Below, piece by piece: positions 31,083-40,995 of a stretch of 64,000 nt of DNA. How positions within the stretch are numbered: position 1 is the first letter of the stretch; every line of letters begins with the position of its first letter. The stretch covers positions 3,348,001 to 3,412,000 of the forward strand of contig NZ_JBCNLP010000001.1 of the NCBI RefSeq assembly GCF_039595395.1, written 5' to 3'. This stretch comes from Novosphingobium sp. (GTDB lineage: Bacteria > Pseudomonadota > Alphaproteobacteria > Sphingomonadales > Sphingomonadaceae). Under the pieces are notes generated by a model, which saw only the letters and a program-made list of their open reading frames with translations, was not told the origin of the DNA and made no database searches. Position numbers and translations under genes: made by a program.

Positions 31083-33908
31083 TTATCGAGCGGTGTCGGG
31101 CGCGGTGAAACTGCCTTCATCGATCAGCGACACATGTCCCAACCCGCCTTGCGTGTCATCCGTCTTCCACACCGCAATGGCGATATGGTTAACGCCATGC
31201 CCGTCAAGAACCCCTGAGGGAATGGGAAAACGGCTCTGCGGGCCCATATCGGCGATATAATGGCCCATCTGCCAGCCGTTGACGAAGATCAGCGCGCGAT
31301 AGTGGCGCCCCGGCGGATCCTGAATGGCAAGGCTGAGCGAACTGTCCTGCCCCTGCGGCAGATCCAGCGTCACATCGCTGCGATACCAGCGGATGCCCGG
31401 GGTTGCGGTGTCGGCGGGCAGGCTGGTCCGGGTCCATCCGGCGGTGTCATGGCTGGTCGGCCAGCCTTCGCGCTCGCCATGCAGGCCGCCCAGATTGTAG
31501 GGCCCGCGCAAGGCATCCTGCCCGGTGACCGCGCCCTGCAGGCGCCAGCGGATGGCATCGGCGCCCGCCCCCAGCGGCACGGCGGCGACGATGCCGCGCG
31601 CCGTGCGGTTCTCGCCGGTGGAGTTGTAATCCTCCTCATGCCCCATATTGACGGTGAGCACCGAGACGACATTGTCTCCCGCCACCACCAGATTGGCGGG
31701 GAAGCTGAAGGCGCCCGTCTCGTTGCTTGTGACGCTGCCCAGAAAATGCCCGTTGAGCCAGACCGAGAAGGCCCCTGCCGGGCCACCGCTCTTCACATTG
31801 AGCTTGATGCCTGAAGGCGCGGCCTTCCCGCTGAAATGGCCGCGATACCATGTGTTGCCGGTGTGGAAGCCATAGTCATCGGCGAACAGCACCGGCAGCG
31901 AGCCGGGCTTGGTGACACTGCTGCTGGCGGTGAGGTCGGCCTGCTTCCAGCCCTTGTCATCGAAGGCGGGGCTGGTTTCGGGCTGATCCTCACGGCTGGT
32001 CCAGTGATCGAGCGCGGGCAGAGTCAGCGCCTTGGGCACGGGCAGATCGAAGGCCAGCGTACCGGATGGCGTCGGCGCGACCTGCACCGGGGCGCCATTC
32101 CATGTGATGCGCTGGGCCTTCCCGGCGAGGACTTCGGCGTGATTGTCGGCATCGCCATCGCCGGTCAGCGCCAGCGTGTCGCCATCACCATGCGCGCTGC
32201 GCAGCAGATGCGAGCCGAGCAGCAGCACCGGGCCCTGCGCCGTGTCCTGACGCCAGATGCGGTCGGTGGCGCTGTTCTCGCCGATCAGCAACAGCAGCGG
32301 ACGCTCGCCGCCTTCGATCAGCAGGCGCAGCAGGCCATGATGCTGATAGTTGATGCGCAGGATGCCCTTCGACCAGCTCGTGGTGGCCTGCCCGTCCAGC
32401 ACCTTGATCTGCGGTTTGGCCTTGAAGGCCAGCGCCGTCTCGCCATCACTGCCCGCGCGTCCATAGAGTACGCCCACATCGCGCCCGCCGATGGCGGCCT
32501 GTGTCATCACTTCGGAGGTCGAATAAACCAGCGTGGCCGCGCCGATCTTCGCGTCGGCCACCAGCAGCTTGCTTTCGCGTCCATCGATGCGGATCGCCGT
32601 GCCGGGCTGCTGCGGGATGCGCGGGAAAGCCCCCTCCTTCAGCGACAGGGCGATATGGGTGCTTTCCACCGTCGAGGCCGTCGTGTCGCCATGGCGCAGC
32701 AGATGGAATTGCGTGCCGGTCTCGGGGTTGATCCGCGCGATCTCCACAAGGCGGGGATTGTCCGGTGCGCGGGGCTTCAGATCATCGGTTTTCAGCAGCG
32801 CGGGCAGGCCCGTCACCAGATAGCCGATGCGCTTGTCCTCGTAATATTTGGGCTCGAACTGGCGGGCCTCGGTGATCGCCGCGCCATAGTCATAGGAGGT
32901 GTAATTCTGCGGGATCGCCTGCCAGCCCCATGAGGTGCCGCCATAGAGCATGTAGAAATTCTGCGCCGTGGCGCCCGCCGCGATGTTCTCCTTGTAGAAG
33001 ACATTGGCGAAGCGGTCGTTGATCAGCTTCGCGCATTGGGCATAGCCGGGGCCGCCCCATGGGTCGAAGGCGCCGCCCTGGAACTCGGCGGTGAACAGCG
33101 GCTGCCCGGCATGGCGATGCGCGGCCATATCGGGCGCGGGCTTCCATTGTTCGGGATGCGAGCAGTCGAAGCCCTGCGGATAGTAATCCCAGCCGGTGAC
33201 ATCCATCGCGCCTTTGCCCGACACGAACGTATCGTTGTGATTGCCGACCAGCGGCACGGTGATGCCATCGGCCTTGGCCTTGTCACGCAGATGCTGGATA
33301 TAGTCGCGGCCCTTTTCGTCGCCGTTGTAATATTCGTTTTCGATCTGATAGGCGATGACGCTGCCCCGCCCGTCCGACAACTGATGTCTTGCGATGATCT
33401 TGTCGATCTGGGTCAGCCATTCATCGCCCAGCCTGATGTAGTCGGGATCGGGACTGCGGTTCTTCACCGGCTTTTGCGTCAGCCAGAGGGGAAAGCCACC
33501 GCTGTCGACCTCGGCATTGATGTAGGGACCGGGACGGGCGATGACATAGATCCCCGCCTTCTGCGCCTCATCCAGCACGCGGTCCATGTCGCGAATGCCT
33601 GTGAAATCATACTCACCCTCACGCGGCGAGTGATAGCCCCATGAGAAATAGATCGAAGTGGTGTTGAAGCCCGCCGCCTTCATTTTCTGGAAGATGTCGC
33701 GCCACAATTCAGGGCTCGGCAGGCGATAGGGATGGAACTCGCCCGACCAGAGATAGACCCGCTTGCCATCGACAAGGAAGCTGTACTGATCGAAGGCGAT
33801 GGTATGCGGCGCCGCAGGCTGGTCGGCGCGGGACACGGTGGCGCAGGCCATGGTGGCCGCCGAAGCCATCAGCAGCAGGGATTTGAGGCGGGGGAGTTTG
33901 ATCCTCAT
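31083..33908 (-). CDS. Glycoside hydrolase family 35 beta-galactosidase
   Basis: About 941 residues with a signal peptide (LPRLKSLLLMASAATMACAT). The GH35 barrel begins FLVDGKRVYLWSGEFHPYR. Acid/base Glu is in AYQIENEYYNGD and the nucleophile in LFTAEFQGGAFDPWG. C-terminal jelly-roll domains follow (about 560-940). Start 33908 (MRIKLPRL) has AGGA five bases upstream; an ATG at 33920 overlapping the halogenase stop is the alternative. Expected to remove terminal beta-galactose from pectic or arabinogalactan side chains in the periplasm or outer membrane. Confidence 0.92.
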   Translation of the reverse strand: MRIKLPRLKSLLLMASAATMACATVSRADQPAAPHTIAFDQYSFLVDGKRVYLWSGEFHPYRLPSPELWRDIFQKMKAAGFNTTSIYFSWGYHSPREGEYDFTGIRDMDRVLDEAQKAGIYVIARPGPYINAEVDSGGFPLWLTQKPVKNRSPDPDYIRLGDEWLTQIDKIIARHQLSDGRGSVIAYQIENEYYNGDEKGRDYIQHLRDKAKADGITVPLVGNHNDTFVSGKGAMDVTGWDYYPQGFDCSHPEQWKPAPDMAAHRHAGQPLFTAEFQGGAFDPWGGPGYAQCAKLINDRFANVFYKENIAAGATAQNFYMLYGGTSWGWQAIPQNYTSYDYGAAITEARQFEPKYYEDKRIGYLVTGLPALLKTDDLKPRAPDNPRLVEIARINPETGTQFHLLRHGDTTASTVESTHIALSLKEGAFPRIPQQPGTAIRIDGRESKLLVADAKIGAATLVYSTSEVMTQAAIGGRDVGVLYGRAGSDGETALAFKAKPQIKVLDGQATTSWSKGILRINYQHHGLLRLLIEGGERPLLLLIGENSATDRIWRQDTAQGPVLLLGSHLLRSAHGDGDTLALTGDGDADNHAEVLAGKAQRITWNGAPVQVAPTPSGTLAFDLPVPKALTLPALDHWTSREDQPETSPAFDDKGWKQADLTASSSVTKPGSLPVLFADDYGFHTGNTWYRGHFSGKAAPSGIKLNVKSGGPAGAFSVWLNGHFLGSVTSNETGAFSFPANLVVAGDNVVSVLTVNMGHEEDYNSTGENRTARGIVAAVPLGAGADAIRWRLQGAVTGQDALRGPYNLGGLHGEREGWPTSHDTAGWTRTSLPADTATPGIRWYRSDVTLDLPQGQDSSLSLAIQDPPGRHYRALIFVNGWQMGHYIADMGPQSRFPIPSGVLDGHGVNHIAIAVWKTDDTQGGLGHVSLIDEGSFTAPDTAR

Positions 33909-33916
33909 CAGGGTCC

Positions 33917-35455
33917 TCATGGTGTCAGCACAGTGTTGAGAAAGGCGGGATCGCTGACGCCGCAGCGGCGGCGCAGGAAATCGGCATGTTCGGGCATTTG
34001 TCGCGCCGCGGCGGCGGTGACCTGCGCCACGCGCTGGAGCCGCGCCTGCGCCTCGGCCAGCGGCATGCCATCGGCCAGCGGATCATGCCCCGCCGCGATC
34101 AGCCCCTGCCCGTGCATCACCGCCAGCCAGCTTGTCTTGCTGAAGAGTTCATCCGCCTCACGGAAGACGCGGCCGGTGGCGCGATAGATGGCGATGCGTT
34201 CGGCCAGACTGTCGGGCACCTGCATGGTGCGGAGATGATCCCAATAGGGCGTATCGCTGCGCTGGGTGGCGTGGAAATGGAGGATCAGGAAATCGCGAAT
34301 ACTTTCAAACTCGGTTGTCATCAGCCGGTTGTAGCGGCGGATATCAGCAGGTTCGAAAGCGCGGGTCGGCACCATTTCGAGCAGCCGCGCGATGCCCGCC
34401 TGAACCAGATGGATGCTGGTGGATTCCAGCGGCTCGAGAAAGCCGCTCGCCAGACCGAGCGCGATGCAGTTCTTCGCCCAGAAAGCCTTGCGGCGCCCGG
34501 CCCGGAAGCGCAGCAGGCGCGGGCTGCCCAGCATCTGGCCTTCGAGGCTGCTGACCAATGCTTCCTCAGCGGCCTCATCGCTCAGGTGATCGCTGGCATA
34601 GACATAGCCATTGCCCACGCGATGCTGCAGCGGAATGCGCCATTGCCACCCCGCCTCGCGCGCGGTGGAGCGTGTGTAAGGCGTGAGCGGGCCGGAGCGT
34701 TCACAGGCCACCGCGACGGCGCGATCATTGGGCAGCCAATGGCCCCAATCCTCGAAACCGGCCTCCAGCGTCTGATCGATCAACAGCCCCCGGAAACCGG
34801 AGCAATCGACAAAGAGATCGGCGGCGATCTGCTCGCCCGAGGCCAGCTCCACGCTGGCAATAAAGCCGGTGTCGCCGTCCTGATGGACCTGCGTGACCTT
34901 GCCTTCCTTGCGGATCACGCCCGATGTTTCGGCATGGCCGCGCAGGAAGGCGGCATAGCGCGCCGCATCGAAATGGAAGGCATAGCCGATATGGCCAAGC
35001 GGCGTGTTCGTGCCCCCGCTGGGCCGATCGAAGCGGTTCTCGCGGGCAGCCAGCGCGCAGATCGAATAGTCTTCAAGCGACGTGGTGTCGCCGTTTGCTT
35101 TTAATCGATGCCACAAGCCATCGAAAGGGATCGGCCCAAAATCGACACCATAATTGCCGAAAGGATGAAAGTAGCGATGGCCATGGTGAAGCCAGTCGGT
35201 GAACTCGATCCCCAGCTTGAAGGTGGCGCCGGTCGCGCGGATAAAGTGATCTTCATCGATGCCCAGCAGGCTGTTGAAGGCCAGCAAGGGCGGGATCGTG
35301 GCCTCTCCCACGCCGACGGTGCCGATCTCCTCGGATTCCACCAGCGTGATGGTGAGATCGGGCCGCCCCAGCACGCGGGCCAGCGCCGCTGCCGTCATCC
35401 AGCCCGCCGTGCCGCCGCCGATGATGGCAATGCTGCGCAAAGCTTCATGAGTCAT
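33917..35455 (-). CDS. Flavin-dependent tryptophan-halogenase-like protein
   Basis: 512 residues. It has the FAD-binding GGGTAGWMTAAALA near residue 13, the halogenase motif WQWRIP (about 260), a Lys at position 80 (ATFKLGIEF) matching the catalytic Lys of PrnA/RebH, and LEPLESTSIHL with the conserved Glu. So all hallmark halogenase residues are in place. The start overlaps the DUF6445 stop (ATGA). Genes of this type are common beside TBDTs in Caulobacterales and Sphingomonadales polysaccharide loci, but their role there is unknown. Confidence 0.88.
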   Translation of the reverse strand: MTHEALRSIAIIGGGTAGWMTAAALARVLGRPDLTITLVESEEIGTVGVGEATIPPLLAFNSLLGIDEDHFIRATGATFKLGIEFTDWLHHGHRYFHPFGNYGVDFGPIPFDGLWHRLKANGDTTSLEDYSICALAARENRFDRPSGGTNTPLGHIGYAFHFDAARYAAFLRGHAETSGVIRKEGKVTQVHQDGDTGFIASVELASGEQIAADLFVDCSGFRGLLIDQTLEAGFEDWGHWLPNDRAVAVACERSGPLTPYTRSTAREAGWQWRIPLQHRVGNGYVYASDHLSDEAAEEALVSSLEGQMLGSPRLLRFRAGRRKAFWAKNCIALGLASGFLEPLESTSIHLVQAGIARLLEMVPTRAFEPADIRRYNRLMTTEFESIRDFLILHFHATQRSDTPYWDHLRTMQVPDSLAERIAIYRATGRVFREADELFSKTSWLAVMHGQGLIAAGHDPLADGMPLAEAQARLQRVAQVTAAAARQMPEHADFLRRRCGVSDPAFLNTVLTP

Positions 35456-36159
35456 CGGGCCACCTCGCATTGCAGGAAGAGATTGCCGGTCAGGCGGCCG
35501 CGTCGGGGATCTTCGGCATGCTCGGGCACAGCGCGGATCAGGCCGGAATGGAACAGTGAGGAACGATAAACCACCAGTCGATCCATTTGGGCCTCACAGG
35601 AACCGATCAGTTCGAATTCTGCACTGTCTTCGGTAAGATAGCCAGAAGAAGGAGCGGTTTCTTCATCCCGCGCCCTGTTGAAAATCTCGACCCGCGCGGG
35701 ATCGAGCGTTGCAAAACCGGTGGCACGGTGGCGGAAGAAACCCGTCCCGCCATGTTCCGCATCGCAAAGGTAATGGACGGCGGCAAATTGCAGCGGATCG
35801 GCGGCATCCACATGCGGGATGCGTTGCTCCACAGACAAGGCTTCGGGCGGCGTGGTGACCAGCGAGAAATTGCCCCTCGCCCGCTTGGGACGGATCGGAC
35901 CGATGGCCCAATGCTGCTGCAGCAAGGGCAGCACAAAACGCACCAGGGCATCGATATAGGCATGCGGCGCGGGGCCCAGCAGGCCGGGATAGCCACTGCC
36001 CACCGCGCTGGCCGGTTCGAAGCGAGAGCGGCTGGCGGCGGCGATCAGATGCTCGGCCTGCCCCGTTACGGTGTCGATCACCAGGACCGGCTCGTCACTG
36101 CCCGTCAGGCGCAGCAGCGAGACCGATGTTTGCGACGCGACTGTCGATGCAGATGCCAT
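35452..36159 (-). CDS. DUF6445 family protein
   Basis: About 235 residues. The start is one of GTG/ATG/ATG at 36165-36159; AGAGG six bases before the last one favours MASASTVASQ. No signal peptide. Features include RIPHVDAADPLQFAAVHYL and a GGTGFFRH segment, which with the later His and Arg (YRSSLFHSGLIR) resembles a 2-oxoglutarate/Fe(II)-type double-stranded beta-helix (H-x-D...H...R). It regularly accompanies TBDT plus tryptophan-halogenase-like genes. The function is not established. Confidence 0.78.
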   Translation of the reverse strand: MASASTVASQTSVSLLRLTGSDEPVLVIDTVTGQAEHLIAAASRSRFEPASAVGSGYPGLLGPAPHAYIDALVRFVLPLLQQHWAIGPIRPKRARGNFSLVTTPPEALSVEQRIPHVDAADPLQFAAVHYLCDAEHGGTGFFRHRATGFATLDPARVEIFNRARDEETAPSSGYLTEDSAEFELIGSCEAQMDRLVVYRSSLFHSGLIRAVPEHAEDPRRGRLTGNLFLQCEVAR

Positions 36160-36233
36160 CATCACCCTCTTTTCGCACACAATCCGAAAAAGGAACCGGC
36201 GCGCGTATAACGCGCCGGCCCAGGGAGGGTCTC

Positions 36234-39032
36234 TTAATAGGTTGCGCGCAGCGAGAAGCCGTAACGCCGATCGTTCAGCGTATATTGCAGCGGCTGGCTG
36301 GTGGTGTTGATATAGGTCTCGGTCATGCGGTTGAGCAGGTTCACCGCATCGACCGACACCGCGATATGCTTGGTGATGTTGTAGCTCACCGAAGCGTCAA
36401 GCGAGGCATAGGGCTTCTGGAACTGCGGCAAACCATTGGCGCCGCTGCCATAAGTCGTGTCCAGATAGGTGCCGCGCCAGCTCCAGGCGAGGCGGCCCGA
36501 GACCGGCCCCTTCTGATAGAGCCCCACCAGATTGTAACTGTGCTTGGACAGCTTCTCCAGCGGCACGGTGGTCGGGACGTTGCTTCCGGCCGCCGCGAAA
36601 GGATTGGTGACGTTGCTGTCGACAAAGGTGTAATTGGCCTGAAGACCAAAGCCGCTGAAAATGCCCGGCAGGAAGTCGAAGAACTGCTGATAGGCGATTT
36701 CAAAGCCCTTGATCGTGCCCTTGCCCGAATTGACCGTGGTGCCGATATCAAAGGGCGTGCCATTATACGTCCGCACCACAGTGCCGCTGGCCAGGAAGCC
36801 ATCGACCTGCTTGTAGAACAAACCGCCCGTCAGCGATCCGGACGGGGCGAAATACCATTCCACCGTCGCGTCATAATTGGTCGAGGTGATCGGGCTGAGA
36901 TAGGGGTTGCCCGAGGAGCCGCTGGGGCGCCCGGTGATCGGGCTGACCTGCGTCACCTGATTGAGCGTCACATTGGTCGACATCTGGTCGAAATTGGGCC
37001 GCGCGAAAGATTGCGAGAAGGCAAAGCGCGCCTGCACCTTGGGCGCCAGATGCAGCCTCAGGTTGAAGCTGGGCAGCGCCTTGGTGTAGCTGCGCCGCAC
37101 ATCGAGCGGCGCCATCGAGCCGTCGCTGTTGAAGATCACCCCGGTCGATCCGGTCTTGGTGTTGACCACGCGCACGCCCGCCGTGCCATCGAACTCCAGC
37201 CCAAACAGCTTGTTGGCAAAGTCAGCCGTGACATAGCCGCTGATCGACTTCTCGGTCTGATGGTTGAGATCGGCGGGGGCGAAGTAATTCTTGGGGCTGG
37301 TGTTGAACAGCGCTTCGGTCTTGGTCAGGCTGTCCCACAGGCTGGAGCCGGATTCGAAGCTGGGATAGAGAATGCCGCCGGTCAGCGTGCGCCCGTCGAA
37401 GAAGTTGGACGAAGGTCCGCTGATCGCCAGTTCGGGATGCGCCGAGACCGGCACGAAGGGCGTTCCCGCCGCCGCGTTGCATCCCGGATTGGCGCCGCTG
37501 GGCACCAGGCAGAAGGCATTCCACGTGCCGCGCAGATCGACCGTGCTGTCGGCATAGCGCGCGCCGCCGCGCAGCTTCTTCAGGAAGCCGCCCTCGGCGT
37601 CATATTCCAGATCGTAGCGCAGCGCGAGCTGATCGGCATCGTTGCGCTGAAGCGCGTCGGCCATATAGGTGAAGGCGTAATTGGCCGGGTTCGACAGCAG
37701 CCCCGGATTGCGCACATTCCAGACCGGGCTGGAGCCGCGCAGATCGAAATCGACGATGCTCTGATGCAGGGCATTGTAAGGCGTCTCGCCCGCCTTGTCA
37801 TAGAGCGAAATGACGAAGCCGTTGCGATCGGCATTGTAGGTCGATTTCAGATATTGGAAGTCGAAGGTGCTCTTGAACCGGTTGCTGGGGTTCCATTTCA
37901 CATTCAGCGTGTAATTGCCGACCGTATCGGTCAGGTCCTGATCGAAGCGCGAGGATTCGAACACCATATTGCTGAGTGAGCCCGAGGTCGCATAACCCGC
38001 GCTGTCAAAGGTGAAGGTGCCGTTGGCATTCGGCGTGGTGCTGGGATTGCCATTGTTGTTGTAGTAATAATATTTGCCCTGACGGTAGAACTTGTAGCGC
38101 GAATACAGCGCCTGCGCCGTCACCAGCAGCGTGCTGGAGGGCTGCCACTGGAAGGCCCCCGCCACGCCGATGCGCTGACGATTGCCGCTGTCGTCATAGA
38201 TCTGCACGCCATAGGGCACCTGCGCATTGGCCGGGGCGCCCGCGATGTTTGTGCCGGCGGGCACCGCGCCAAAGGCGCCGATGATCAGCGCGTCCTGCTG
38301 ATAGAAGCTCTTGGCATAGCTGGCGTTGACGAGGAAACCCATCTCGCCGATCGAGGTGTGGAAGCGGTTGCTATACAGCAGCGAGAAGCTGTCGCCCGTC
38401 TTCTTGGCGCGATCATAGTAATTGCCCTTGACCGTCGCGCTGATGACTTGGCCCTTGGCATCGAAAGGCAGGCGGGTGCGGATGTTGACCACACCGGCAA
38501 TGTCACCCTCGATCGTGTCGGCGGGCGGATTCTTGTAGACATCGATGCCGGCCAGCAGTTCGGGCGGCAGCGCCTCCAGATCGAGCGAACGCCCGCCCGC
38601 CGCCGAAATCGCCGCGCGGCCATCGATGAAATTGCTGACCTGAGTGAGGCCGCGCACGGTGATGGCGGGCTGGGTGCGATGGTCGAAATCGGTCGCGCCC
38701 TCGCCATAGCGGCGCTGGATCTGCACGCCGGTGATGCGCTGCAGCGCCTCGACCGTGTTGGCGTCGGGCAGCTTGCCGATGTCGGTCGCCTCGACGGAAT
38801 CGACGATCTGATTGGCATTGCGCTTGATCGCCTGCGCCGAACGGAGGCTGGCGCGCACGCCGGTCACGATGATGTCCTGCGAATTGGCGGCAGAGCCACC
38901 GGGTGCCTGCTGCGCCAGCGGACTGGCAGCGAGCGGCTCGGCATCGGCGGCGAAAGCGGGCACCCCTGCCAGCATGGTGCAGGCTGCCGTGATGGAAACG
39001 CTCATAAGATAGCGACTGCGAAAACTCCGCAT
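36234..39032 (-). CDS. TonB-dependent receptor of the galactan/pectin locus
   Basis: 932 residues with signal peptide (YLMSVSITAACTMLAGVPAF), plug domain with SQDIIVTGVRASLRSAQAIK and the sphingomonad/caulobacter oligosaccharide-receptor hallmark DIGKLPDANTVEALQRITGV, and a long barrel ending RRYGFSLRATY. Receptors of this subclass import plant oligosaccharides. Start 39032 is supported by GGGGAG upstream; the ORF extends 23 codons further. First gene of the minus-strand operon and divergent from the GH35-like/GH27/GH30 operon. Confidence 0.93.
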   Translation of the reverse strand: MRSFRSRYLMSVSITAACTMLAGVPAFAADAEPLAASPLAQQAPGGSAANSQDIIVTGVRASLRSAQAIKRNANQIVDSVEATDIGKLPDANTVEALQRITGVQIQRRYGEGATDFDHRTQPAITVRGLTQVSNFIDGRAAISAAGGRSLDLEALPPELLAGIDVYKNPPADTIEGDIAGVVNIRTRLPFDAKGQVISATVKGNYYDRAKKTGDSFSLLYSNRFHTSIGEMGFLVNASYAKSFYQQDALIIGAFGAVPAGTNIAGAPANAQVPYGVQIYDDSGNRQRIGVAGAFQWQPSSTLLVTAQALYSRYKFYRQGKYYYYNNNGNPSTTPNANGTFTFDSAGYATSGSLSNMVFESSRFDQDLTDTVGNYTLNVKWNPSNRFKSTFDFQYLKSTYNADRNGFVISLYDKAGETPYNALHQSIVDFDLRGSSPVWNVRNPGLLSNPANYAFTYMADALQRNDADQLALRYDLEYDAEGGFLKKLRGGARYADSTVDLRGTWNAFCLVPSGANPGCNAAAGTPFVPVSAHPELAISGPSSNFFDGRTLTGGILYPSFESGSSLWDSLTKTEALFNTSPKNYFAPADLNHQTEKSISGYVTADFANKLFGLEFDGTAGVRVVNTKTGSTGVIFNSDGSMAPLDVRRSYTKALPSFNLRLHLAPKVQARFAFSQSFARPNFDQMSTNVTLNQVTQVSPITGRPSGSSGNPYLSPITSTNYDATVEWYFAPSGSLTGGLFYKQVDGFLASGTVVRTYNGTPFDIGTTVNSGKGTIKGFEIAYQQFFDFLPGIFSGFGLQANYTFVDSNVTNPFAAAGSNVPTTVPLEKLSKHSYNLVGLYQKGPVSGRLAWSWRGTYLDTTYGSGANGLPQFQKPYASLDASVSYNITKHIAVSVDAVNLLNRMTETYINTTSQPLQYTLNDRRYGFSLRATY

Positions 39033-39411
39033 GTTTGATCCACTCCCCTGTTTTGCCCGCTTTGCGGTGCATCGTCGCTTGTCATATTTAAGCAGAATCA
39101 TTTGTCCAACAAGAACTTTTTGCAGAGGAGGCGAAGATTCTTGTTTTTACACCTGAAAGACGCATCAAAATTTCGGAATTTATTCCATATATTCATTATA
39201 TTATTGAGAAATTTCACCACTCGTGCCCCCAGCGAAAATGACAGGCCACCCCATCATTCAAACGGCATTTTTATCTGACTTGATAGAGCATATAAGCCAT
39301 TATAGTATGACAATAATGCATCACATCTCATCGGTGCATCCTGTGGCGAGAGCCGCGACCAACCGTGCAAAGACGGCGGCCAGAAGAGCCGAAACGAGAG
39401 GGGGAAGGTTG
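39033..39411. promoter_or_regulatory. AT-rich divergent promoter region of the galactan locus
   Basis: 379 bases, clearly more AT-rich than its surroundings, with no credible gene. It must hold promoters for both operons. TTGTCATA occurs twice in related contexts: on the minus strand of the FadR-type site at 39303-39313 and at 39078-39085. Confidence 0.55.
39303..39313. promoter_or_regulatory. FadR-type GntR operator candidate
   Basis: TAGTATGACAA fits TNGTNNNACNA, the consensus of FadR-subfamily GntR regulators, inside the wider ATTAT...ATAAT dyad. It lies about 100 bases before the plus-strand operon. The GntR gene at 30255-31070 ends the divergent operon. Confidence 0.5.
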
Positions 39412-40995
39412 ATGAAGACAAGACTCGCGGCCATGGCAGGGCTGCTGGCCATGGCGGGCATGCCGCTTGCAGCGCAGGCTCAGGACAGCCGCTTCACCAG
39501 CGACAGTGCCGGCCAGAAGGTGCTCACCGTTGATGGCAAGCCCTTCCTGATTCTCGGCATCCAGCTCAACAACTCCAGCGGCTTTGCCGAGACCTTCCAT
39601 GCCCTCGCCCCCGCCATCAGGCGCAGCCATGCCAACACGGTGATGGTCCCGCTGGGCTGGGAAAGCATCGAGCCCGAGGAAGGCCGCTTCGACTTCTCCA
39701 CCATCGACGGCCTGATCGCCGAAGCCCGCGCCCAGAAAATCCGCGTCGCCCTGCTGTGGTTCGGCAGCTGGAAGAACGCGAAAATGTCCTACGCCCCGGC
39801 CTGGGTGAAGCGCGACACACAGCGTTTCCCGCGCGTCGAGGACGCCGATCACCACCCCATCGACGCGCTCTCCCCCATCGCCGAGGCCAGCCGCAATGCC
39901 GATGCCAAGGCCTTTGCCGCACTGATGGCGCATATCAAGGCCGTGGACGGCAAACAGCGCACGATCATCATGGTGCAGGTGGAAAATGAGGCCGGAACAC
40001 TGGGCGCCGACCGCGACCACTCCGCAGCGGCCGAAGCCCTGTTCAACGCCCCCGTCCCCGCCGACATGCCGGGCGCCAAAGCGGGTTCATGGCAGGACAA
40101 TTATGCCGAAAAGGCGCCCGAGGCCTTTATGGCCTATCACACCGCGCGCTATATCGGCGCGGTCGCGGCGGCGGGGCGCAAGGCCTATGATCTGCCGATG
40201 TATGCCAATGTCTGGCCGCGCGAACAGCCCGGCCTGCTCCGCCCCGGAGACAGCAGCCCCAGCGGCGGCGCGGTCTCATGGCTGCTGCCGCAATGGAAGG
40301 CGCTGGCCCCGGCGATCGATGTGGTCGGCGTGGACAATTACGACACCAATGTCGCGCCCTACACGCAGATCGCCAAGGCCTATGACATCCCCGGCAATCC
40401 GCTCTTCGTGCCCGAGACCGGGGGCAGCATCGCCCACGCCCGCCACGCCTTCTGGACCGTGGCCCAGCCGCGCAGCCTCGGCATTTCCAAATTCGGCATC
40501 GACGAGGGCTTCGGCATGAGCAAGGGGCAGGAAGCCGTGGAACCCATCGCGCTCGATTACCATCTGCTGCGCGATGCCGCGCCCTTCCTGCTACCCCTGC
40601 GCGATACGGGCCATGCCCAATCCGCCGTGGAGGAAGACGGGCTGGCCAATGTCCCCCTCGCCTTCGATAACATCGAGGCGGTCGCCCGCTTCGGCGAGGT
40701 GCGCGATGGCTATGGCGGCCCGCGCGGGCAAGGCAATGCCGATCTCTCGGGCCGGGTGATCGTGGCGCAGGCCGAGGCAAACCGCTTTCTGATTGTCGGC
40801 GCTTCGGCCAATCTGCTGTTTGCGCCCAAGCTGGGCACAACCGGCCATGTCGAACTGGTCAGCGTGGAGGAAGGACATTTCATGGATGGACGATGGGTGC
40901 GCGACCGGCTGCTCAATGGCGATGAAACGGCATTCGGGCTGGTGCTGCCGCCTTCGGGCAAGAGCCTGATGGTCACGACGCAGGTGGTGCGATGA
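39412..40995 (+). CDS. GH35-like beta-galactosidase (DUF5597 type)
   Basis: 527 residues with a signal peptide (MKTRLAAMAGLLAMAGMPLA). The barrel contains GKPFLILGIQLNNSSGFAET, acid/base Glu in IIMVQVENEAGTLG, and LFVPETGGSIAHA with the likely nucleophile Glu. The DUF5597 beta domain follows (about 390-527). Start 39412 is preceded by GGGGAAGG; the ORF runs 63 codons further into the promoter region. First gene of the plus-strand galactan operon; it overlaps GH27 by ATGA. Confidence 0.88.
   Translation: MKTRLAAMAGLLAMAGMPLAAQAQDSRFTSDSAGQKVLTVDGKPFLILGIQLNNSSGFAETFHALAPAIRRSHANTVMVPLGWESIEPEEGRFDFSTIDGLIAEARAQKIRVALLWFGSWKNAKMSYAPAWVKRDTQRFPRVEDADHHPIDALSPIAEASRNADAKAFAALMAHIKAVDGKQRTIIMVQVENEAGTLGADRDHSAAAEALFNAPVPADMPGAKAGSWQDNYAEKAPEAFMAYHTARYIGAVAAAGRKAYDLPMYANVWPREQPGLLRPGDSSPSGGAVSWLLPQWKALAPAIDVVGVDNYDTNVAPYTQIAKAYDIPGNPLFVPETGGSIAHARHAFWTVAQPRSLGISKFGIDEGFGMSKGQEAVEPIALDYHLLRDAAPFLLPLRDTGHAQSAVEEDGLANVPLAFDNIEAVARFGEVRDGYGGPRGQGNADLSGRVIVAQAEANRFLIVGASANLLFAPKLGTTGHVELVSVEEGHFMDGRWVRDRLLNGDETAFGLVLPPSGKSLMVTTQVVR

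Noticed and set aside
36126..37979. 617-codon plus-strand frame within the galactan TBDT
   Set aside because: Antisense to a well-supported receptor; no domain and biased composition.
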